The translations under genes and the position numbers were made by a program. Under the pieces are notes generated by a model. That model was not told the DNA's origin and did no database searches. It worked only from the letters and a program-made list of their open reading frames with translations. Shown in pieces: positions 9,963 to 21,349 of a DNA stretch of 64,000 bases; positions within the stretch are counted from its first letter, which is position 1; every line of letters starts with the position of its first letter. The stretch spans positions 52,105,583 through 52,169,582 of the forward strand of contig ML679966.1 of NCBI GenBank assembly GCA_007922225.1, given 5' to 3'. The stretch comes from Emydura subglobosa (lineage: Eukaryota; Chordata; Testudines; Chelidae).

Positions 9963-12900
9963 TTAATCAGTGGCTTTTTTGGAATTTCAAACAATTGGCA
10001 TAGAGTGATTCTTGTGAGTGGCCAGTTGCCTTCTGTCTAGGATAGTATTTATTTGGGGACTACACACACCTCTGTATGCACTGCTAGTCATCAAGCAATG
10101 GCAAGTATTACTCAATTCAATACCAATTTGAACATACATACAGATTAGAGGTTACATAATTTTCTAGACATATAGAAAGTTTGTGGCAGAGGAGCAAAAA
10201 CGAAGATCTTTAATTCCCTTTCTGGTAAGCATAAGGCTGTCCTTGCCTAAGGCTCTCAGGACTATGGTCTGACCTCATTAGACATTCATAGTACCTATCC
10301 CCATTAAAAGAACATTGAATAGATCGCCTGTCTGCAAGCAAATATTGTTTCCTTTAAATTTAGATACAGTGCCCTATTAGCTTTAACACATATTGAGGGC
10401 ACTCAACTACAAGCAGGAGTTGCTCAGAACCTTGAGAGATCAAGCTCATAACTGCCATCTATTAACAGTGGGCAGCAGCATGGGAACTGATCTTTGGAAC
10501 CTCATGAGAGAGAAAAGTCATCCAGAAAACAAAAATAAGGCTAAATGGCAGTCTTCTTCAAACAACTGAACACATTGTAAAAAGAAACAAATGAAAGGTT
10601 GCCAAAAAACACGCTTATTGCCTATTTGTAGCCAATTCTTTTCATATAAAATTTCTTCACCCCCCTCCCCACATTTTTTGTACAATTATTGTTTACTCTT
10701 TATCTATACTAATGTCAATGCAATAATCAGTCCAGCACAGAAGGAAACATTTGATTTGATGTCTAAAAAGATTTAAATTTTGCAAGTACAAATCAATGAC
10801 TTCTCAGCTTTTAGTTTCAGATATTATGGACTGCACTACAGTGTTATATCATCAAATCCAAATTAAAAAACAAAAAACCACACACTTTAAAAACCATCAT
10901 CCAGGAAATGCCAAGCTACAGGTCATTTCATTACCATGAAGTTTTCTACAGACATTACAGTTGCACTGTTTTAAAGTCAAATCAGAAAAGCAAAAGTTAA
11001 GGTTCCAACAGCAGAGTTAACTCAACTGTGCTGTGTTTTTCATGGTATGGATTTTATTATGAACTGTAATATAGTAACCTACATAATTAATGAGGAAAAA
11101 CATAATTGAAAATGCCACATGTGAAAAATAGTCGAGTTAAGGTTAACTTTTGCATTTTCTGATTTATGGGGATATGGAAAGAATTACCACAGGAACTGCT
11201 CTGTAACCTTAATGATAGTGTTTACTTCCAAACAACCTACTGCCATATCAATACTATTGAGCATGTCGGAAGAAGACACACAGTTAAGGACTACTTTCAG
11301 TATATTGAATTAACACATTAGACTGCATCATTGGCATTTTTCTAACAAATTAACTAACTAAAGCTTATCTGAACTTTTGTAAACAAATCTCTCTTTCCCT
11401 TAAACCACCTCTTTAGTAAGCCTCAACCATACATCATTGTTCTCGAATGCCCTCATTTCAAGATACTTTTTCATTCGTTTTCTGAGATTATTGGCAATTT
11501 TCTTGAATAGTAGAATTTGTTAGGTATTTTATAATCACATGACCAATTTAACCAAATATCTGAGAGCTCAATCTTATCCAAAAATGAAATATTGGGTCAG
11601 CACAGTTTCCAGGGTCTAAATTTTTAGTGCTTGCTGGAGAGCTGATCAAAAATATTTCTTTTTGGATTGAAGAATACTGTTTTGTTGAAACCAAAAATGT
11701 GGACATGTACTTATTTTGACAAAAGTTTCATCAGGAAGATTTCTCGGGCCCAGATTCAATGTGAAGTTTGTGGTTGTAGATGCACTTCTATTCTCTTACA
11801 ACTCAAATATGGCTTTGATGTAACACAGGAAATTCTGTAGACCATTCCCCCATCCTTCCAAAAACAGCTTAATATACTGACAACACTTATTTTGATTGTG
11901 CTTTGATTGAAAAGCTATCAAGAAAAATCCATGAAATTATATACCAACATCTTTTTCAGGCTACAGCCAATATTCAAAACCTCTATAAGCAGAGAGGAAA
12001 TTTACAGGTGAACTTGTCCCCTTCTCTGCTGCTGCTAGTTGGAGGGATGAGGGAGGAAAAAATGGCATCTCCACCTTACCCAAAATAAAACCTACATACT
12101 GTATAAGGTCAAACTCACTGCTTACCTGGGGTTTTGTTATACTGGTAACTCAAAGCCTTAACCTTCAGTTTAGCATTTCTCCTCAAACCAGACTATTACT
12201 AGATTCCTTCTAGTACCTTCTCTCTCCTCTTATCCCTAGGTTTCTCTGAAGAGTAGAGGATTTAACAAACCACACCTGCTGCAATGAGTCAGCTGAATTT
12301 ACTCAGTAGCTTCAAGAGAAATGAAACTCCTCTAAACAGGATCAATTATCAGAGGAGCCCCACCTGTGGTAGATCCTGCTACCCTCTCTCAAGCACACAG
12401 GGAATCAGCACTTCCTAATTGGGCTACTAGTTACTAAGCAGTAACAATTCATCACTGAGTTAGTTGTCCTTATGTTAGTTTTTAATGGGTGGGGGGGGAG
12501 AAAGGAAAGATTATATCATCCTTTTATGATTACAAGAGGTAAAGGGAAAAAACTCTTCTGAGATACAGAACTACAGGAATGAAGGAAATCAGTTACTCCA
12601 GTACCAGTTAATAGTCTTGGTACCCATGGTAAGGGAAGGAGATGGAACTGGCAGTTAGATTCCCACCATCCCCAACCCAAAGTGACTTATGCTGATAAGA
12701 AAAAAACCAAAACAAATAACAAAAACAAAACAACAAACAAAATTAAATCTCAAATAAAAATCAGCCCAACTAACCTCTCTCATACAATAATAATTCTGCT
12801 GCCACCACTTACTTCCCAACTCCTGAAACTGAGCAAGTAGCTACCCCCCTTCCACTCTTCTTCTACCTAAAGAAGAGCCAGCAACTGCAGCAGCTCTGCT

Positions 12901-13465
12901 TCCCTATCTCTTGCTCATCTGGTCAGAGTCCCTTTTTCCTTCCCAGTTACAGGATGCTAACTTCTGCCTCACAAGTCACAAGCCACCCAAGCGCCTCATT
13001 CTCTCTGCCTCTGTTTCTTCCACAATACTTGGGCCCTGGTGGTGCTTCTACACTGAGGCTTCATTTGCACTCATGCTCTCAGTATACTCTAATTCTCTCC
13101 CGCCCTTAGTACTGAAAGAGCAGCCTGAGGGCATGCTGTATTTTAGCACTGTTCAGTGAGGACTAAAACATAGCACCTTCCTCCTCAGAGTGCGGCGCAC
13201 TGCACTGAAGGATCTATACTACCAACACCTCTAACCTGCCCAGTTTGCTGCAAAAGAAAAAGACCTCTTTTTTTTAAATTAGCAACCACCCAGAAATATG
13301 AGGTGAACAATTCAGGTCCCTACTCAGTTTTCACTCAAGCAGATTCCCATTAACTTTACAATTTGGCCCAAGGAAAGTAGTATTAGGCTGAGATAGAGAA
13401 TAAAAATAAAGACGTTTATTTCCTAAGATTGTCTTTTTTTTTTAAACCTTCACTCTGCAGATTAT
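9963..13465. other. Mostly unassignable sequence
   Basis: No gene or classified repeat could be supported. Simple tracts occur: a C-rich stretch near 10661-10672, a G-run at 12490-12498, and an A-rich (CAAAA)-type tract at about 12698-12760. The open frames are short (61-82 codons) and lack domain features. Confidence 0.4.
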
Positions 13466-13469
13466 CTGC

Positions 13470-13625
13470 TGTGCAATTATAACAATACTGCATTCATTGA
13501 CTCTCATTGCAAGTGCTTTATAAAAATCCATTTCTTTTAGCCTGTATACGCCTATGAGAAAAGTATTATCTCCATTTTACAATTAAAGATGGAGGCACAG
13601 AAAGAATTAGTGAAGTACAACGTCC
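13470..13625 (-). mobile_element. MIR/CORE-type SINE fragment
   Basis: On the plus strand, CTCATTGCAAGTGCTTTATA is followed by 'GAGAAAAGTATTATCTCCATT', TTACAATTAAAGATGGAGGC and ACAGAAAGAATTAGTGAAGT. This is the reverse of the MIR-type order (TCTGTAAAATGGAGATAATA, then the 3' AAAGCACTT region). The tRNA-like head is missing. It is diverged and inactive. Confidence 0.6.
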
Positions 13626-14178
13626 TTCTTTTCCATTTTAAATTTTCAAAAGGAATATTAGCACATGCAATAGCTGTGCATATTCAGTACATTATGCAGA
13701 TTACAGGATTAATTTTAAAAACATCAATTTACAATTGACACAGCAAACGAATGTTTCAGTAATCTGAATTAAAGCTCCCTAAAGTTTATTTGCATATTAG
13801 ACTGTTTAATTTATCATGTCACTCTTTAGAGGATCCCCAATAACATTCATTGTCATGATAGATTAACAGATTCTTTCATACAGGTACTGTCTTTCGTGCC
13901 CATTATGCATGGATTAAGAGCACTCGGAATGCACTGACATTTTGAGTAGTACTGTCTTTTTGGTTAGGATGCTATAGTTATTGGGTAAAGGAATTTGTGA
14001 ACCTTTTGGTTACTCCCACTTGCAGGACTTCATGAGTTCGGCCAATTGCATCAAGAAACATGCTGAGCTTTGGTACCCTTCAATGCATGTTGAAAACATC
14101 CCCCATATACTTCTGGCAATGTTTTATAGTCCCTTTGAAATTGTAACAAGATCTATTATCTCCTCAATGGTAAAACAT

Positions 14179-14202
14179 CATGTGTGTGTGCGCACGCACA
14201 CA
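14179..14202. repeat. Alternating pyrimidine-purine tract (TG/CG/CA)
   Basis: 24 nt of strict pyrimidine-purine alternation, running from (TG)n through GCGCACGC to (CA)n, and also close to a palindrome. Such tracts are known to adopt left-handed Z-DNA under supercoiling. Confidence 0.8.
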
Positions 14203-14429
14203 AGAGGTGGGAAAGAGGGCACATGGAGGCAGGCTGAAAGTTGGTTCCTGTGCTCTCTGGTCACAGAGTATGGATTGATTAGTGCAGCCAGCAGTATTTA
14301 GAGCCAGAAAGGGGGGTACTCATGAGTAGGGTGGAGCAATACCAGAGCTCCTCTATGTGCATCTACTCCCATTCAGAGTGGTAGCTAGAGGGAGCACATA
14401 TCGTAGGTCTAAAATTTATATCAAAGGTA

Positions 14430-14625
14430 CTTATCTGACCACCTCACAATCTTTAATATATTCATATTCACAACACCTCTGGAAGTAAGTACTTCTCTAT
14501 GATCCCCATTTTACAGAGAATTCCTGCAACACCTTGCACAAATCTGTGGCAGGGCAGGGAATTGCACGGGTGCTCTAGGGTCCCAGGCTAGCACCCTGGC
14601 CATTGGACTAACCTTCCTCTGAAGT
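14430..14625 (-). mobile_element. MIR/CORE-type SINE, nearly full length
   Basis: Read on the minus strand, the head AGTCCAATGGCCAGGGTGC (tRNA A-box region) is followed by CTGGGACCC and a B-box-like GTGCAATTCCC, then CTGTAAAATGGGGATCATAG, the conserved CORE/MIR centre, and then the 'GTACTTACTTCCAGAGGTGT' 3' part. The order and spacing match an ancient amniote CORE-SINE of MIR type. It is non-coding. Confidence 0.75.
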
Positions 14626-14789
14626 AATATTGAAGTGTATTGGAAGTGCTATGCCTGAGTGAGCTCCCCGCACCTGCTTCTGTCAGCTATCTAGGTCTCC
14701 AACTCAGGTATTAACCTCCACGCTGAAAACAACCCTGTTTTCAAGTGCCTCCCTGCCAGCCTTTAAATGTATGTGTGGCACCTTTCACA

Positions 14790-15080
14790 TGGGGATAGAG
14801 AGCAAGTGCTCAACTAGCAGCAGGTGCTTTTGTCCTGCACGACTAGACCCACCCCTGTCATGGGGGGAAGAAGGGGAGCAGCAGACAAGCCAAACCAGAA
14901 TGGCACTGAGACCTTGTGCCAAGTAGCAATGCCTGGCATGGTGAGCTGGTCTAACCCCTCAGGACAGGAGCTGCTGCTGCCCAGTGAGTGCAGAATGGGC
15001 TTGCCCTCCAGCCCACCACCAATGACCCATTGCCCCCCAGTTGAAAAACCCAGCTCTGCCACTGACCTGTCTTTCAAAAC
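14790..15080. repeat. GC-richer repeat-like block
   Basis: A GC-richer island within AT-rich flanks with long frames on both strands at once (14814-15077 minus, 14824-15084 plus). That pattern is typical of low-stop repeat DNA. Neither translation has recognisable domains. No termini were identified. Confidence 0.3.
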
Positions 15081-16160
15081 CTGAACAGAGATCTATTCTT
15101 GCAAATTAAAACAGTAAGAAATTAAACACACAGCTACATTTAAATAACTTATGATTGTCTAAAACCCAAATGAGCTAGAAAACACATCATTGGGCTTTTT
15201 ACATTGTCTCACACCATCATGCGTGCCTTCTCTTGGACTTGAGGATAGTTATAGACACAACAACCTGAGCTAAAGGAAAGTCCACAAAGTGAATCCTCTA
15301 GCTTCGGAAAGTTTAGGATCAAACCTCTAATGTTATTTTAATATTTCATGATGTTGTTAATAGCTACTTCATTCAGTAATTATTTTTAAAGAAGAAAATG
15401 TGAGGAGGGCTAAAGGGGAATTCAGTGGAATTATTGCTATTGTGTTTATTGGCAGAAAGCTCCATTTCTCACAGTAGCTTTGCTTAAAACACCTTGCATA
15501 TCAACATTTATTTCCCCTTCCCACTTTTTAGCATACATATAATTCTCTATTGAGCTTCTTGATGAACATTATCAAATGTGTTTATGAAAGTCTGAGTGAT
15601 TCTTGTACATGTGGGTGAGTAATGTATTGCTTACATGATGGGTGATGACTGAATATTATTTTTTCTTTGCCATGCTGTGTTGCTTAACAAATTTTAAATG
15701 GCAGTTTTATATAAACAGCCTTTCACCTCTCTCTTAAAGAGTTCTCAATATCAACAGTATAGGACAAACAAATAACAGTCTCTATCACATTTCCAAGAAC
15801 AAGCATTATACTGACTGGACTTCCAGAGTTCACATCATTGATTTCTAGTGCTATTTAAACAGAGTATGGTAACTACTTGAATTATCTTTATGGTGTTTTC
15901 TTAATCACATTTTTTAAAATGTACAATTTATTTTTTACAAAGAATAGCAGGTGATTAATTTATTAAACTTTCATATCCCATATATAGGCATGAAAATTCA
16001 AATCGAGGTTGCAGTATGATTTATGACTCAAGCACAGTAAAACAATTTGGCAGAGTTAGTGTGGTATGGATTTTGAAAATCTGGCCACTTATTTAGGTGT
16101 CTAAATAAGGTTTAAAAACAAGTGTCTAATCCTGGCAGGATCAAGGAAGTAAGATGGAGA
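15081..16160. other. No recognisable feature
   Basis: AT-rich. A short block at about 16064-16130 (TTTTGAAAATCTGGCC, then TTAGGTGTCTAAATAAGG) resembles the spacer/arm vocabulary of the 5.4-kb foldback and may be a further worn fragment of such a repeat. Confidence 0.35.
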
Positions 16161-16164
16161 TAAT

Positions 16165-16375
16165 GAAGAAGGAGCCTGGGATTTGGGAGACCAGGGTTCA
16201 ATTTAATGTTCTACAACAGACTACCCATGTGACTTTGGGCACAGAGTCTCTGTGCCTCAATTCTGCAGCAGTAAAAATGGACATAAGCGTACTTCACTTG
16301 GATGTTATGAGGATAAATATACAAAAGATTTGAGATATTCAGAAATGATAGTGATTAGGGCCATATAAATAGTTT
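16165..16375 (+). mobile_element. MIR/CORE-type SINE
   Basis: The order is GGAGCCTGGGATTTGGGAGA, CAGGGTTCAATTTA (B-box-like), TGTGACTTTGGGCA, TCTCTGTGCCTCAATT, AAAAATGGACATAA, GGATGTTATGAGGATAAAT and a 3' region with GTGATTAGGGCCATATAAAT. This follows the MIR consensus order from B box to tail. The A-box end is missing or diverged. It shares its architecture with the minus-strand copy at 14.4 kb. Confidence 0.75.
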
Positions 16376-17424
16376 ACACATAGGAAAGCATCAAAACACA
16401 GAAAACAAAACAAAGGAGGAAACCAAAAGAAGAGTCAAGATCTCTTCCAGCACACCAAACAAGTTTCTCCTCAAACCTGTAGCTGAAATCAGGCATCTCT
16501 GCAGTGTTGACAGAATTTGTAGCAAGAATTCAACCTAAACATATTAGATGTTTTTATTTAAACCCCCAGTTTCTGGAGTCAGGTGATTGCATGAGAATCT
16601 CAGTTTCTTTTTGAAAGTAAGTAATTTTTTAACATTCATGAGTATGGAGAAAAGCTTGAGAATATAACCCTAAATGTTCAGAAAACGAGGCAAATAAAGA
16701 ACCCCAAAAGTATTAATTTAAAATATTTTAAAGCCAATTTCATTAATATATGGACCCAACTTAAGGTCTGACCACCTGGAGTTGGCAATGATATAAGAAG
16801 GAAGCACTTACAATTCAAGATAAATCACTATACCATAACCATTTAAAAACGATGATAAGCTATATCAAAACAAGTATTATGCTTTGTGGAGGTCCAACAA
16901 GCACCTCACAATTTGGGAGACACTCTGAATGGATACTGACAAAAGTTTTGTAAGCTACATTTCACCACAGTCTATAAAAAAGACAAGTCAGATTTGACCA
17001 TGAATTTAAAAGTAATTTGCAAGTATGGCTATCATCCATATTTTTCAAATAAAAATGAAAGCAATGTTACATAAATTATTAGTATCCTGTCACAACAGAG
17101 AGGCCTGTTTCCTTAATAAACAGTAAATGCTGTAAATTAAATTTGTCCCTCAATGGGTACATGTGTGTCCACAGTAAATTAGCTTTTACATTTTCAAATT
17201 TCTACAGTGAAAGATCGAGAGATCATTAAAAAAAGGTTTTTATCAGCTTTAAGATCAAATCTGTATACATTCTACCATACTGTCAAGTTGTCTATGAGCC
17301 ATGTATCCCTGTTCCATTTCAATTCTATTTCAAAGTTTTTTAAAAATACTCAGGCACAGTAAGAACTGGACAGTTTAAAAGTATATTTTGGACTGTTTCA
17401 CTGATTTGTGAGAGAATACAATAG
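16376..17424. other. No recognisable feature
   Basis: AT-rich single-copy-looking sequence. No frame, repeat terminus or RNA gene could be supported. Confidence 0.4.
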
Positions 17425-17842
17425 AACTACATAGTCCAGGCCAGGGGGTGAGGCTGCCCCGTTTGAGTCGGTGCCAGGCTGCAGGGCTGGAGCAGGGGGT
17501 AAGTGCGGGGCGCTGAGCTGGCCCTAAAATGGTGGGCAGAGGGTGCAAGAGGCTGAAGGGCAGCTGCTCCCGCTCCGGCCCCTCGCACGTCATAAGGCTG
17601 CTCCCATCCGAGCCAGCACTGGGCTGGAGCAGAAGAGGCGGATGCTGCGTGGCGGATAAGTGTGTGGGCGGGGGGATGCCTGCATTTACAACCCCTCCCC
17701 TCCGCAACTACAGACCCCCACTCCCCAGGGCAGCTGGGGGGTGGTGCTGGAACCCCTGATGCCCTGCTAGGGGGGGGCACGTGAGGGGGAGGTGCCAATA
17801 TAGGCTTGGCCCTGGGAGCTGGAGAGCCATGGTACGCCACTG
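17425..17842. repeat. GC/CpG-rich block ending in a hAT-like terminus
   Basis: About 420 bp that is markedly richer in G+C and CpG than the rest of the window, with an abrupt start near 17425. It ends at 17842 with AGAGCCATGGTACGCCACTG. Reversed, this is CAGTGGCGTACCATGGCTCT, which looks like a hAT terminal repeat (CAGTGGCGTA...). A matching left terminus is not visible, so the element may be 5' deleted. Frames on both strands (110 and 137 codons minus, 76 plus) are low-complexity, Pro/Ala/Ser-rich and without domains. The alternative is a CpG island with a promoter role, which I consider less likely. Confidence 0.4.
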
Positions 17843-18505
17843 TGCCACGCTGAGTACGAGTGTTGATTTGGGTATTAACCCTTCAAATTATCCATTCCAC
17901 AAAGTAACCTTTTACACTGGAGAAAAGTGAACATAGTACTGTTCTCATCAGGTGTCTTTCTTCCTGCAACATCAGCTGGGCATAGGAATTCATTAAATGA
18001 CGCACAAAATTAGCATGTTTAAGCACTAAATTTTGGGGCCTGTGGCAATCATATGGCTTATGTTATATCAGGATAAAAGTGACAAAAACAAGAATCTCAT
18101 CCTTGAACAACTAATATTAAATTTAAATAATTCTTAAGACAAACTCATCTCTTGCTAAACTGCAAGAGCTGACTGCTCAGCAGGCTACCAATGTTCCAAT
18201 TCATGTGTCATTACTAGATCTATCAAGGTATTCTGTTCCTGCCTTTGCATCAAACAGCAGTTTCCATTCAAGAAAGACTCTTAACACACCTGAGGCTGTG
18301 AGAAAAGAAAAGAAATTAAAATAAATAGGCAGGTTTAAATTCTAATTCAGTCTTGTTAAAGTCTCAAATAGAAAATGGCTTGATAAAGAGACCTCTTCTA
18401 AGTTAATTGGCAAATGTTAGCATGCATACTGTTGTGTTTTGCATAGCATTTTTGTGACATTTCTGCAAGTGAGAGGTGACTGGATTGATCCTGGACCACT
18501 GAAAC

Positions 18506-18540
18506 CAATGGCAGTTTTGCCAATGGCAAAACTGCCATTG
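18506..18540. repeat. Perfect 16-bp hairpin within a foldback repeat
   Basis: The arms CAATGGCAGTTTTGCC (18506-18521) and GGCAAAACTGCCATTG (18525-18540) are exact reverse complements around a 3-nt loop. Outer sequence (GATCCTGGACC left, TGATCAGGGTTGG right) extends the symmetry weakly. The unit resembles the 'cctgg-ccc-actgaa-caatgg-c-gttttgcc' foldback family seen at 26762 and 57866. It is most likely a short MITE-type remnant. Confidence 0.75.
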
Positions 18541-18784
18541 ATCCCAGCATGATCAGGGTTGGACCCAGAGAAGTTTTAAATGTGTGTACACGTTATGCAA
18601 TTAAGGCCTTTGGAGAGAGGGGGAAATGTGCTTCCCCTAATGCCAGAAGTACCTGTGAAGAGATCATGGGATCTATTGGGTGCTTTCCCCACTTCCACCA
18701 TGACCAGAAGCACTAGGCTTATTGGGGAGAACTTTAGAAGTCCCCAGCTTTCCTAGAAGCCAAACTCATAGCCAGCAGCAACTG

Positions 18785-20860
18785 TCAGGGAGAGAAGCAT
18801 CATAAACACTGATGTCAAAGTATTTGATACTATTCAAGTATTAAATGAGGCTATTGATATAGTAGGCATCACAGAAACTTGGTGGAATGAGGATAATCAA
18901 TCGGACCAGAGTATTACAGCAGGCAAAATATATCAGAAGGACTTAATAAGTCAGATTAGTGGGGGTGTGGCACTGTTTGTGAAAGAAAGCATAGAGTCAA
19001 ATGAGATAAAAATCTTAAACGAACCAAATTGTGCCATAGAATCTCTATGGATAGTTACTCCATGCTTGAATAACAACAATTTAACAGTAGGGATATACTA
19101 CTGACCACCGGACCAGGATGCTGATAGTGACTGTGAAATGCTCAGGGAGATCAGAGAGAGTGTGAAAATAAAAAACTCAATGATAATGGAGGATTTCAGC
19201 TATCCCATATTGACTGGGTACATGTCACCTCAAGACAGGATGCAGAAATAAAATTTCTTAACACCTTAAATGACGCAGCTTGGAGCAGCTAGTCCTGGAA
19301 GCCACAAGAGGAGAGGCAATTCTTGATTTAGTCCTAAGTGGAGCACAGCTGGTCCAAGAGCTGAATATAGCTGAATTGCTTGGTAATAGTGACTATAACA
19401 TAATAAAATTTAACATCCCTAGGGTGGTGTGTGTGAAATGGACAAAGACTCAAAAACAAACAGCAACAAAATTTTTAAGTACATCAGAAGCAGGGAGACT
19501 GCTAAACAACCAGTGGAGCTAAAGGAGCACTCAAGGAAGATAAGGCTATTGTGGAGAAACTAAATTAATTTTTGCATCGGTCTTCATGGCTGAGGATGTG
19601 AGGGAGATACCCAAACCTGAGACATGCTTTTTAGGCGACAAATATGAGGAACTGTCCGAGGTTGAGGTGTCATTAAAGGAGGATTTGGAACAAATTAATA
19701 AGATAAGCCATAAGACGTCACCAGGACCAGGTGGTGGAAGGAACTCATACATGAAATTGCAGAACTGTGGTATGTAACCTATCATTTAAATCAGCCTGCA
19801 TACCATATGACTGGAGGATAGCTAATGTGGTGCCAATTTTTATAAAAGGCTCCAGAAGTGATCCCGGTAATTACAGACCAGTAAGCCTTACTTCAGTATC
19901 AGGCAAGTTGGTTGAAACTACAGAAAAGATCAGAATTATCAGACACATAGATGAATATGATTTGTTGGGGGTGAGCAAATATTTTTTTGTAAAGGGAGAT
20001 CATGCCTCACCAATCTATTAGAATTCTTTGAGAGGGGGGTCAATAAGCATGTGGACAAGGGTAATCCAGTGGATATAGTGTACTCGGATTTTCAGAAAGC
20101 CTTTTACAAGGTCCCTCACCAAAGGCTTTTACAGTAAGCAGTCATGGAATAAGAGGGAAGGTCTTCTCCTTGATCAGTAACTGGTTAAAAGATAGGAAAC
20201 AAAGGATAGGAATAAAGGGTCAGTTTTCAGAATGGAGAGAGGTAAATGGTGGTGTCCCTCAAAGATCTATACTGGGACCAATACTGTTCAGCATATTCAT
20301 AAATGATCTGGAAAAAGGGGTAAACAGTGAAGTGGCAAAATTTGTAGATGATAACTATCTTGAGTAGTTTTGTAAGTCCAAAGCAGACTACCAAGAGTTA
20401 CAAAGGGATCTCACAAAACTGGGTGACTGGGCCACAAAATGGCAAATTAAATTCAATTTAATAAATGCAAAGTAATGCACACTGGAAAACATAATTCCAA
20501 CTATATATATACAATGATGGGATCTAAGTTAGCTGTTACCACTCAAGAAAGATAGTGGATAGTGGATAGATTGTGGATAGTTCTCTGAAATCATCCACTC
20601 AATGTGCAGCGACAGTCAAAAAAGCTAACAATGTTAGGAATCATTATGAAAGGGTTTGATAATAAGACAAAAATATTGGATTGCCTCTTTATAGATCCAT
20701 GGTACAACCACATCTTGAATACTATGTGCAGATTTGGTTGCCCCATCTCAAAAAAGAGATATTAGAATTGGAAAAGGTACAGAAAAGGGCAACTAGAATG
20801 CTTAGGGGCATGGAAAAGCTTCCATGCGAGGAGAGATAAAATAAGACTGGGTCTTTTCAT
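18785..20860 (+). pseudogene. CR1 ORF2 (endonuclease-RT), broken
   Basis: The ORF2 product of an active element nicks target DNA and reverse-transcribes the element RNA. Visible here: the APE-type endonuclease motif ITETWWNE at 18868-18891, a GGVALFVK-like block near 18962, and an SDYN site near 19391 where active CR1 enzymes have SDH. The RT blocks are NYRPVSLTSVSGKL at 19869, DFQKAF near 20088, GGVPQRSILGPILFSIFIND near 20250 and the catalytic FVDDN at 20341-20355, where both aspartates survive. Stops (for example TGA in the YY-PP block at 19101) and several frameshifts show it is dead. Segments at 19280-19522, 19586-19777, 19767-20021 and 20170-20367 are the remaining open pieces. Confidence 0.85.
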
Positions 20861-21345
20861 CTTGGAAAAGAGATGACTAAAGGGAGGATGTGCTAGAGGT
20901 CTATAAAATCATGACTGGTGTGGAGAACGTAAATAAGGAAGTGTTAGTTACTCTCTCATAACACAAAATCTAGGGGGTCACCAGATGAAATTAATAGACT
21001 GTGGGTTTAAAAACTAACAAAAGGAAGTATTTCTTCACACAATGCATAGTCAATCTGCGGAACTCCTTGCCAGAGGATGTTGTGAAGGCCAAGACTATAA
21101 TGGGGTTCAAAAAAGAAGCAGGTAAGTTCATGGAGGATAGGTCCATCAATGGCTATTAGCCAGGATAGGGCGGGATTGCTGTTTGCCAGAAACTGGGAAT
21201 AGCCAAAGGGATGTATCATCACTTGATTATTACCTGTTCTATTCATTCCCTCTGAAGCATCTGGCATTGGCCACAGTTGGAAGACAGGATACTGAGCTAG
21301 ATGGACCACTGATCTGACCCAATATGACCATTCTTATGTTCTTAT
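18785..21345 (+). mobile_element. CR1-group LINE, 2.5 kb, 5' truncated
   Basis: This copy contains the endonuclease domain, the RT domain and the 3' UTR. The 3' end is a 'GCATCTGGCATTGGCCAC' block, TACTGAGCTAGATGGACCACT, TGACCCAATATGACC and then ATTCTTATGTTCTTATTC, the terminal octamer repeat of one CR1 subfamily. It is a different subfamily from the 23-kb and 44-kb copies, which end in CTATAATTCTATG. Its 5' truncation falls near 18785, inside the endonuclease. It is immediately followed by two more plus-strand CR1 copies. Confidence 0.9.
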
Positions 21346-21349
21346 TCTA

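Noticed and set aside
17375..17840. 110- and 137-codon minus-strand frames in the CpG-rich block
   Set aside because: Composition artefact: Pro/Ala/Ser-rich, unrelated to any family I recognise; the block ends in a hAT-like terminus.
20545..20580. GTGGATAG reiteration as a minisatellite
   Set aside because: Only about three imperfect units and inside the CR1 copy; too short to call.
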